DNA of 12,243 bases, taken from contig CAKSEH010000025.1 in the NCBI GenBank assembly GCA_934446475.1, positions 1 through 12,243 of the forward strand. The letters run 5' to 3'. Both the position numbers and the translations under genes were made by a program. Below the pieces are notes generated by a model. The model made no database searches. It was not told the DNA's origin and worked only from the letters and a program-made list of their open reading frames with translations. This document shows positions 8,234-12,243 of this stretch, in pieces (position 1 is the first letter of the stretch; each line of letters opens with the position of its first letter). The DNA is from an uncultured Eubacteriales bacterium (GTDB lineage: Bacteria > Bacillota > Clostridia > Oscillospirales > Acutalibacteraceae).

Positions 8234-8826
8234 ATACGTCCCCCTAACATATATTCGTCGCCTGATTTAATAAATTTAAGCATTGCCGCAAACTCGGTTG
8301 ATAACATTCGGCTGAGTTTATCCTTTGAAAATTTGCAGGTGCCGGTTGCGCAGAGTGAGCCGATACCGTGAGTATATATCCACATTGCTTCAAAAAGCCT
8401 GTAGGCATCTTCCCTATCAATCATATGCTCTTCACAAATAACATCTATACAGTATTCGGCGGTTTTCCCGAGCCATACAAACACATCGTCAAACGAAACG
8501 ACAGACTTGTTCTCGCTCATAAATAAAAATTGATAAAGTTTAGGCTCTCTGAGACTAAACGAAAGCATCTGCATCCCCGCCTGCTTAAAAAGCGGCATAT
8601 CGCCGATTTTTTCCTCTATATACGATTCGTAAAGTCTCATTGCGGCGTTTCTTACTTCTGCGGTCAATTCATCCATATTTTTAAAAACGGTGAATATAGG
8701 CCTTGCCGAACTGTTAAGGCGTTCTGCAATACTGCGTGTTGTGAGTGCGGAAATACCGTTTTCCCTAACCAAATCAAGTGACGCACTTATTATTTCTTCT
8801 CTGGTAAATTTCGGTTTGGGCGGCAC
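8230..8826 (-). CDS. TetR/AcrR-family transcriptional regulator
   Basis: This 198-residue protein has an N-terminal TetR helix-turn-helix. It starts at FTREEIISASLDLVRENG (7-24), has the recognition region ALTTRSIAERLNSSARPIFTVFKNMDEL (27-54), and has a helical ligand-binding domain from about 60 onward. Its length is usual for the family. The start is GTG at 8826, with AGGAGG 8 bases upstream. It is the first gene of the operon, coupled by an ATGA overlap to the LiaF-like gene, and its promoter carries an inverted repeat across the start site. Autorepression, relieved by a substrate of the downstream exporters, is therefore the simplest model. The ligand is unknown. Confidence 0.93.
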   Translation of the reverse strand: MPPKPKFTREEIISASLDLVRENGISALTTRSIAERLNSSARPIFTVFKNMDELTAEVRNAAMRLYESYIEEKIGDMPLFKQAGMQMLSFSLREPKLYQFLFMSENKSVVSFDDVFVWLGKTAEYCIDVICEEHMIDREDAYRLFEAMWIYTHGIGSLCATGTCKFSKDKLSRMLSTEFAAMLKFIKSGDEYMLGGRI

Positions 8827-8850
8827 GGCTCAATCCTCCTTTCGGTTATT

Positions 8851-8882
8851 TTAAATCAGTTGTTTTACATCATTTGATTTAA
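8851..8882. promoter_or_regulatory. Inverted repeat, candidate TetR operator
   Basis: Perfect 8-base arms TTAAATCA (8851-8858) and TGATTTAA (8875-8882) are separated by 16 bases, with a few more symmetric matches inside the spacer. The repeat touches the -10 box and covers the expected transcription start (near 8875) and early leader of the tetR operon. This is where a TetR dimer would block transcription. The position and symmetry are seen; binding is inferred. Confidence 0.6.
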
Positions 8883-8910
8883 TTATACTATGTCATACAA
8901 TTCTTGTCAA
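8882..8910 (-). promoter_or_regulatory. Consensus sigma-A promoter of the tetR/ABC operon
   Basis: On the minus strand a perfect -35 TTGACA (8910-8905) and a perfect -10 TATAAT (8887-8882) are separated by exactly 17 bases. The start site would be near 8875, about 50 bases before the GTG of the TetR gene. A promoter this strong would usually need repression, which fits the inverted repeat that overlaps it. Confidence 0.92.
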
Positions 8911-8911
8911 G

Positions 8912-8959
8912 AAAAAAACAAAATCCCCCTTTAGAGCCGAAAATCGGAACTTCAAGAGG
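8912..8959 (-). terminator. Possible terminator of the prolyl-tRNA editing gene
   Basis: On the minus strand CCTCTT (8959-8954) can pair with AAGGGG (8931-8926), with an inner CCGA/TCGG stem, followed by TTTTG and a run of seven T (8918-8912). The stem has internal loops and one G-T pair, so it is imperfect. It lies directly after the proX-type stop and directly before the -35 box of the next operon. Confidence 0.4.
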
Positions 8960-8971
8960 AATTATAAAACA

Positions 8972-9463
8972 TTAAGTTATTTTGATTTTATGAACTTCAT
9001 TACCGTGTTCATTTATAATTGATATAAGATCATTTGCCGAAAGCCATACTGTGGCTGTATTGTCATTAGGATGAATCCCTATAAGACCGCTTCCCGAAAA
9101 GAACTCTTCGTCTATAAAAAAGCTCACCTTATTTTCACTGTCATTTAAAATTCCAAACGGCGTTACCGCACCGGGTATCAGCCCCATTATATCCATAAGG
9201 TCCTCCGGAGAGGCGAATGTAAGCGGTCTCGTCAGGTTTGCACGGCGAAAATCCTTTAGATTTACTCTTTTGTCACCCTTTACCGTTATCAGGTAATAAT
9301 TGTTCTTTTTATCGTCCCTGACAAACAGATTTTTAGCATCTGCATCAGGATGAGGCAACGGAACATCAGAAAGTTCCGACATATTATAAACCGCCTTATG
9401 CTCCGTTATCTCATAATTGATATTTTTTTCGTTAAGATAAGCATAAACATCTGCTTTGTTCAT
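8972..9463 (-). CDS. proX: Prolyl-tRNA editing protein, free-standing ProX/YbaK type
   Basis: This 163-residue protein belongs to the YbaK/ProX editing superfamily, which hydrolyses mischarged aminoacyl-tRNA; ProX members clear Ala-tRNA(Pro). Family features are the N-terminal helix followed by ITEHKAVYNMSEL, the core KNLFVRDDKKNNYYLITVKGDKRV, the region SPEDLMDIMGLIPGAVTPFG that ends in the conserved substrate-loop glycine, and a C-terminal NDNTATVWLS strand. The start is uncertain between ATG 9463 and ATG 9469. I chose 9463 because AAGGTG lies 7 bases before it. A longer TTG start at 9484 would absorb this ribosome site into the coding region. The gene stands alone, with its own promoter at 9503-9532. 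Confidence 0.9.
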   Translation of the reverse strand: MNKADVYAYLNEKNINYEITEHKAVYNMSELSDVPLPHPDADAKNLFVRDDKKNNYYLITVKGDKRVNLKDFRRANLTRPLTFASPEDLMDIMGLIPGAVTPFGILNDSENKVSFFIDEEFFSGSGLIGIHPNDNTATVWLSANDLISIINEHGNEVHKIKIT

Positions 9464-9502
9464 TGCCATACACCTTTTCTCCAATCACGATTTATCATAT
9501 TG

Positions 9503-9532
9503 ATTATACCACATTTTACCTATCGGCGACAA
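9503..9532 (-). promoter_or_regulatory. Promoter of the prolyl-tRNA editing gene
   Basis: On the minus strand a perfect TATAAT (9508-9503) is preceded by TGG, making an extended -10, and lies 18 bases after TTGTCG (9532-9527), a 4-of-6 match to the -35 consensus. The start site would be near 9496, about 33 bases before ATG 9463. Confidence 0.7.
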
Positions 9533-9605
9533 CCCGATTTTTTCGTTATTTTGATAACGTCAGGTAGCGTTACAATTGATGTGAGACCAAAAAGGGGTAG
9601 AAAAA

Positions 9606-9667
9606 GGCGACTGAGATCGTTATAATCAAGTTACCACACAATCACATAACGAAAGGTCTCAATCGCC
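9606..9667. repeat. 62-bp foldback upstream of the transposase remnant
   Basis: GGCGACTGAGATC-GTTAT (9606-9623) is the near-perfect reverse complement of ATAACG...GGTCTCAATCGCC (9646-9667), with two transitions and a 4-base insertion in the right arm. The loop is about 22 bases. Slightly upstream, TGTGAGACC at 9580-9588 repeats the GAGACC/GGTCTC core. The foldback probably belongs to the end or leader of the insertion element whose remnant starts at 9698, but no matching right end is visible. Confidence 0.65.
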
Positions 9668-9697
9668 ATAAATATTATATCACAAAACAAACGGTAT

Positions 9698-9964
9698 TTG
9701 CCACATGAAATTTCAACAAAAGTAAATTCAGTAAAATTGTACAGACAGAATAAAGATATCGGCTTTGTTTGCCGCAGATATCACATTTCAATCTGTGAAC
9801 TGTACGGGAAACTGCGTGAGGATAAAGCATATTCCCGTCATCCCGGATCGCTTTATAGAATATTTGTGAAACTCGGATACTGCACGGCTGTCGAAAGTAC
9901 AAAGAAAAAGTCGAAACACAACGGAAAATACGACACGCCGACCTCTCTCGGTGAAAAATGGCAA
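9698..9964 (+). pseudogene. Internally deleted, truncated IS481-like transposase remnant
   Basis: The + strand reading frame gives about 89 residues that look like the N-terminal part of a DDE transposase of the IS481/IS3 superfamily. An HTH piece ending CRRYHIS (residues 25-31) joins directly to CELYGKLREDKAYSRHPGSLYRIFVKLGY (33-61), followed by STKKKSKHNGKYDTP and LGEKWQ (84-89). From memory of this family, the section between the two pieces (the rest of the HTH and a linker of some 40 or more residues) is missing, while the reading frame is kept. The catalytic DDE domain that should follow KWQ is absent. The first codon is TTG, where relatives likely have ATG. After 9964 the sequence is a different gene on the opposite strand. 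It cannot be active. Confidence 0.72.
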
Positions 9965-10091
9965 AGCCTTTATTATACAGTTTTGCCGCATATTCCGGCT
10001 ATTCCGGGTGCGAACCGCCCGGCAGAAAAACAGCGTCAACCGCCTTCGGTTTATCGGAAACAAATATAAAATCGGAAATATCGGTAATTAT
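9960..10091 (-). pseudogene. YdcF/DUF218-family fragment, 3' truncated
   Basis: Reading the minus strand from 10091 gives ITDISDFIFVSDKPKAVDAV, then FLPGGSHPE, a TAG stop at 10001-9999, then PEYAAKLYNKGFA. This matches the start of YdcF/DUF218 proteins, membrane-linked proteins of unclear substrate with a conserved start-proximal glycine-rich loop. Three lesions are visible. The expected start codon reads ATA (10091-10089); an ATG there would form an ATGA overlap with the methyltransferase stop. A nonsense codon probably replaces a leucine codon. The frame is lost at 9960-9964, where the transposase remnant begins. It was probably the third gene of the NUDIX-methyltransferase operon. Confidence 0.62.
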
Positions 10092-10846
10092 TCGCTCACT
10101 CTTAATTTTCTTGCTCTCACAATTAAAAATGTCGGCTTTATAAATTCTTTTTCTGATATATTCGGAATGAAATCGGTTGCGTTTTCAATCGGCAATGGCT
10201 CGCAAACCGTATCAATAACAAAACCGGCACGGCACAAAGCGGATATAATACTTGAAAAGGTTCTATGATATTTCTTTACTCCGTCAACATACCAAAAAGT
10301 ATTTCTTTCGCCGGGTTGATTGTAATTTGAAAATGTAAACGAGGTGTAATTACCGTTTTCATCTTTATTATAGTGCTGTTTTCCGCCAAAAGTGGCTGTC
10401 ACAATTGGATGTTCCTGTGAAAACAAAAGATATCCGCCGGTATTAAGCAGGTTATAAATATCATTTGCAAGCTTTTGAAAATCAGGCACATAATGAAAAG
10501 CCAAAGAACTGTACACAATATCAAATTTCATTGATAATTTATCTAATTCCGACATACTCATTTGAAGATACTTGATTTTATTGTTCTTTGCTTCTTTATT
10601 AGCAATCGCAAGCATTTTTTCGGAAATATCTATTCCTAAAACGCTTTCGGCACCGTTTCTGACAAAATCCACACAGTTGTGACCGCATCCGCAGCCCAAA
10701 TCCAAAACAGATTTACCTGCTGTATCGGGCATTAGTTTTTTCATTGCCGGCTGCTCTATTAAATAATTGTAATTAGCCTTGTTATCACGCAATTTCTGAT
10801 ATTCCGAAAAGAATGTTTGGTCGTCAAAAATGTTTTGTTCAGGAAT
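10088..10846 (-). CDS. Class I SAM-dependent methyltransferase with ATT at its start position
   Basis: This is a class I methyltransferase. Motif I VLDLGCGCGHN and the acidic residue of GIDIS (about 71-75) bind S-adenosylmethionine; FDIVYSSLAFHY and the TGGYLLFSQEHP strand complete the Rossmann fold. The nearest ordinary start is TTG at 10792, but the frame is open upstream and encodes PEQNIFDDQTFFSEYQK, which resembles the conserved N-terminus of this subfamily. In-frame ATT at 10846 lies 9 bases after AAGGGAG (10862-10856), exactly where an ATG is expected, and no ATG, GTG or TTG occurs upstream of 10792 before the stop. With this start the protein has 252 residues and overlaps the NUDIX gene by 8 bases. 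A start mutation or a rare ATT start is possible; the 10792 form (234 residues) is the fallback. The substrate is unknown. Confidence 0.82.
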   Translation of the reverse strand: MPEQNIFDDQTFFSEYQKLRDNKANYNYLIEQPAMKKLMPDTAGKSVLDLGCGCGHNCVDFVRNGAESVLGIDISEKMLAIANKEAKNNKIKYLQMSMSELDKLSMKFDIVYSSLAFHYVPDFQKLANDIYNLLNTGGYLLFSQEHPIVTATFGGKQHYNKDENGNYTSFTFSNYNQPGERNTFWYVDGVKKYHRTFSSIISALCRAGFVIDTVCEPLPIENATDFIPNISEKEFIKPTFLIVRARKLRVSE

Positions 10847-11618
10847 TAAAACAAACTCCCTTTTGTTTTAATAAATTTTCAGTTTTCTCAATTATAGGCG
10901 TATACCAATACGGCAATATCGCTTTTGCGTTTTCGGCTGAAAGCCACTGATATTTTTCAATTTCTTTTTCGTCGGTAGTTATGTTTTCCCTACACTCTGC
11001 AAGGAAAAGCACAACAGTTTTGATCTTACCGTCCGCAATTTCATATTGCACGGTTTCTCTGAAGCCTTGAACAAAATCAACTGAAATGCCGATTTCCTCT
11101 TTTATTTCTCTTTGCGCAGTTTCTTTTTCGGTTTCAAAGGCTTCCATATGTCCTTTCGGTACGCTGTATGTTTGCGACCGTCGCTGAAACAAACAAAGGT
11201 ACTCAAAGCCTTCGGAGGTTTTCCTAAAAATAACTGCACCGCAGGATTTTTGAAACAATGCTTCAATTTCGGTTTCATAATACTGCTCTTGAAAATATAT
11301 TTGTTCCCCGATTTCATTTTGCGTAAATGCAACGCCCTCCGGTGCCATAATCAGTTTGACCTCAATATCGTTACTTCTATATACAATTCCGATGATTTTA
11401 CCGGTGTAATCGTTTACCGGAACATCTACACCTAATAAATAAACATCAAGTTCCTCACCGTCGCCGCCAAGCACGCCGGGAATATATCCGTAATTTATAG
11501 GATATGTTAAACTGTAGCCTGATTTTTTATGTATATAACCTATAGGGCGGTCTATTTTAATCGTTACCGTCTTGCCAAGATAGGACTTCACCAGTGAATC
11601 TCTTTCATTAACAGTCAT
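10839..11618 (-). CDS. Inorganic-pyrophosphatase-like domain fused to a NUDIX hydrolase
   Basis: This 259-residue protein has two domains. Residues 12-110 resemble small inorganic pyrophosphatases: YPINYGYIPG at 39-48 and DGEELDVYLLG at 53-63 match the PPase core that carries metal-binding acids, although the later acid pair is only partly kept (NDIEVKL, 83-89). Residues 122-255 are a NUDIX domain with a perfect box, G156-x5-E162-x7-R170-E-I-K-E-E-I-G-I178, which cleaves nucleoside-diphosphate-linked substrates. VPKGHME before the box suits Ap4A/NTP-type hydrolases. A pyrophosphate-releasing NUDIX activity beside a pyrophosphatase would pull the reaction forward, but this pairing is inference. 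The start ATG 11618 follows a stop in frame (TAA 11624-11622). The Shine-Dalgarno GGGGG lies 12 bases upstream, a long gap. It heads an operon with the methyltransferase. Confidence 0.86.
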   Translation of the reverse strand: MTVNERDSLVKSYLGKTVTIKIDRPIGYIHKKSGYSLTYPINYGYIPGVLGGDGEELDVYLLGVDVPVNDYTGKIIGIVYRSNDIEVKLIMAPEGVAFTQNEIGEQIYFQEQYYETEIEALFQKSCGAVIFRKTSEGFEYLCLFQRRSQTYSVPKGHMEAFETEKETAQREIKEEIGISVDFVQGFRETVQYEIADGKIKTVVLFLAECRENITTDEKEIEKYQWLSAENAKAILPYWYTPIIEKTENLLKQKGVCFNS

Positions 11619-11677
11619 AAATTACATCATCCCCCTTTAGCGTTACAGGCTTAAGTGCAACTAAACTATTGTAAATT

Positions 11678-11706
11678 ATTTTAACATAATACGGGAAGTC
11701 ACACAA
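11678..11706 (-). promoter_or_regulatory. Possible promoter of the NUDIX/methyltransferase operon
   Basis: On the minus strand TTGTGT (11706-11701) and TAAAAT (11683-11678) are separated by 17 bases. Matches are 4 of 6 to the -35 and 5 of 6 to the -10. The start would be near 11671, about 50 bases before the ATG. AT-rich DNA makes chance matches easy, so this is a moderate call. Confidence 0.5.
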
Positions 11707-11965
11707 CAAAAATTTTTTATCCGATTTGCGATTTTATTTATCTGATATGAATTTATTAACCCGCTCACTCGGTGATAAGATCTTAAGCAGGCAGGTTTTG
11801 TTTTATAGTCTTTTTAATTTGCTGCTATGATTAACGATCAAGACTCATAAATAAAGGGGAAATAAAAAACCGCTTTATGAATCGGATTTGAAAAATAGCT
11901 GTTGCGAACTATTATGAAGCATCCTGTTTTTGGTATATCGTACTTTGTTAGGCTTGGTGCTTTTT
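11707..11965. other. Intergenic stretch with no supported gene
   Basis: I see no gene here. The stretch contains small symmetric elements only: the palindrome TAAGATCTTA at 11776-11785, a 6-base inverted pair AGTCTT/AAGACT at 11807-11812 and 11840-11845, and CATAAA/TTTATG at 11846-11851 and 11874-11879. None has the form of a clear terminator or promoter. The minus-strand open frame crossing 11838-12119 has an unusual, arginine-rich composition and runs through the hairpin repeat, so it is not called. Confidence 0.55.
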
Positions 11966-12119
11966 GTGATACGCCTTTCTTCGTTCGGCGTGATATTTTT
12001 GCTTTCGCAAAAGTGATATTGCGCCTATGGTGCAGTGGTATTCTATTTGCGCACACAATTGCCGCAGGCAATATCACTCGGCGAAGCCGGATATCGCTGC
12101 ACCGCAATAGAACTCGCAT
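11966..12119. repeat. Modular hairpin repeat with GTGATATT spacers
   Basis: Short GC-rich hairpins alternate with a conserved octamer. Full copies of GTGATATT lie at 11990-11997 and 12013-12020, a one-mismatch copy GTGGTATT at 12035-12042, and a partial GTGATA at 11966-11971. The inverse AATATCAC is at 12070-12077, with a degenerate GATATCGC at 12090-12097. Hairpins between them are TTTTGC-TTTC-GCAAAA (11997-12012), TGCGCC-TAT-GGTGCA (12020-12034), TTGCC-GCA-GGCAA (12059-12071) and CGGC-GAA-GCCG (12079-12089). The two halves are also complementary over longer stretches (TTCTATT at 12041-12047 with AATAGAA at 12106-12112), so the whole unit can fold back. It looks like a dispersed palindromic repeat family rather than a gene. 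Confidence 0.75.
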
Positions 12120-12134
12120 AAGAAGAATAGAACT

Positions 12135-12166
12135 GAAAAAGCACTTGCATTTGCAAGTGCTTTTTC
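12135..12166 (-). terminator. Rho-independent terminator of tRNA-Tyr
   Basis: A perfect 14-bp stem (12135-12148 with 12153-12166) has a 4-base loop and A/T-rich outer pairs that supply the U tract on the minus strand. It begins at the base after the CCA of tRNA-Tyr. The outer A/T pairs make it symmetric, so it could also stop transcription coming from the left. Confidence 0.9.
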
Positions 12167-12243
12167 TGGTGGGAGAGGATGGATTCGAACCATCGAAGCT
12201 GAAAGCAGCAGATTTACAGTCTGTCCCCTTTGGCCACTCGGGA
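12167..12243 (-). tRNA. tRNA-Tyr (GTA), 5' end cut by window edge
   Basis: Read on the minus strand, the anticodon loop CTGTAAA between CAGA and TCTG gives anticodon GTA. A long variable arm (GCTGC-TTT-CAGC) is correct for a bacterial class II tRNA-Tyr. The T arm GATGG-TTCGAAT-CCATC, the acceptor 3' strand CTCTCCC, discriminator A and encoded CCA (12169-12167) complete the 3' half. The first 8 or so bases lie beyond the window. Confidence 0.95.

Noticed and set aside
9544..9559. CGTTAT-TTTG-ATAACG hairpin as a terminator
   Set aside because: The 6-bp stem is AT-rich and has no T tract on either strand in the right place; it lies just upstream of the editing-gene promoter and may be chance.
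10093..10101. CGCTCACTC also present at 11762-11770, flanking the NUDIX/methyltransferase operon, as possible direct repeats of an insertion
   Set aside because: Only 9 bases match, the flanks differ, and the left copy is inside the methyltransferase coding end; chance is likely.
9965..10268. + strand open frames after the transposase remnant and across the methyltransferase end
   Set aside because: They are antisense to the YdcF fragment and the methyltransferase, which have recognisable family motifs on the other strand.
11838..12119. 93-residue minus-strand open frame upstream of tRNA-Tyr
   Set aside because: It runs through the hairpin repeat, has no ribosome site and an odd arginine-rich composition; the repeat explains it better.
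11966..12119. CRISPR array
   Set aside because: Spacing is irregular, units are self-complementary hairpins, the octamer is too short and reverses orientation, and no cas gene is present.

Overview
The window reads as a low-GC Gram-positive chromosome segment, most likely from a gut clostridium (Oscillospiraceae/Ruminococcus-like). The grounds are AT-rich coding DNA, strong AGGAGG-type ribosome sites, TTG and GTG starts, tRNA genes that encode CCA, consensus sigma-A promoters, and a LiaF-like protein beside ABC-2 exporters. The lineage is an inference. The window is framed by two tRNA genes cut by its edges: tRNA-Ser(CGA) on + at the left and tRNA-Tyr(GTA) on - at the right, each followed by a strong hairpin terminator.

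Region 1 (188-3284, +) holds four membrane-glycosylation genes: a GT2 polyprenyl-phosphate sugar synthase, a DUF2304 small membrane partner, a DUF2142 multi-pass protein (likely GT-C-like) and a 4-TM EmrE/ArnE-like protein (possible lipid-sugar flippase). Together they look like a compact system that makes an undecaprenyl-phosphate-sugar, flips it and transfers the sugar outside the membrane. A bidirectional terminator at 3301-3349 separates it from the convergent region 2.

Region 2 (8826 down to 3399, -) is a six-gene operon with overlapping or very close genes: TetR regulator, LiaF-like envelope protein, ABC ATPase, large ABC-2 permease, DrrA-like ATPase, ABC-2 permease. It starts at a perfect TTGACA-17-TATAAT promoter, with an inverted repeat over the start site that is a good TetR operator candidate. 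The likely job is drug or envelope-stress export.

Region 3 (8972-9532, -) is a free-standing prolyl-tRNA editing protein (ProX type) with its own promoter.

Region 4 (about 9580-11706) is a decaying locus. An operon on - encodes a pyrophosphatase-like/NUDIX fusion, then a methyltransferase whose conserved N-terminus has no normal start codon (ATT sits at the right distance from a Shine-Dalgarno), then a YdcF/DUF218 fragment with a lost start, a nonsense codon and a truncated end. The truncation joins, at a 5-base overlap, a + strand transposase remnant that itself seems to carry an in-frame internal deletion. A foldback lies upstream of the remnant.

Region 5 (11707-12166) has no convincing gene. 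Its right half is a modular repeat in which short hairpins are separated by copies of GTGATATT in one half and its reverse complement in the other.
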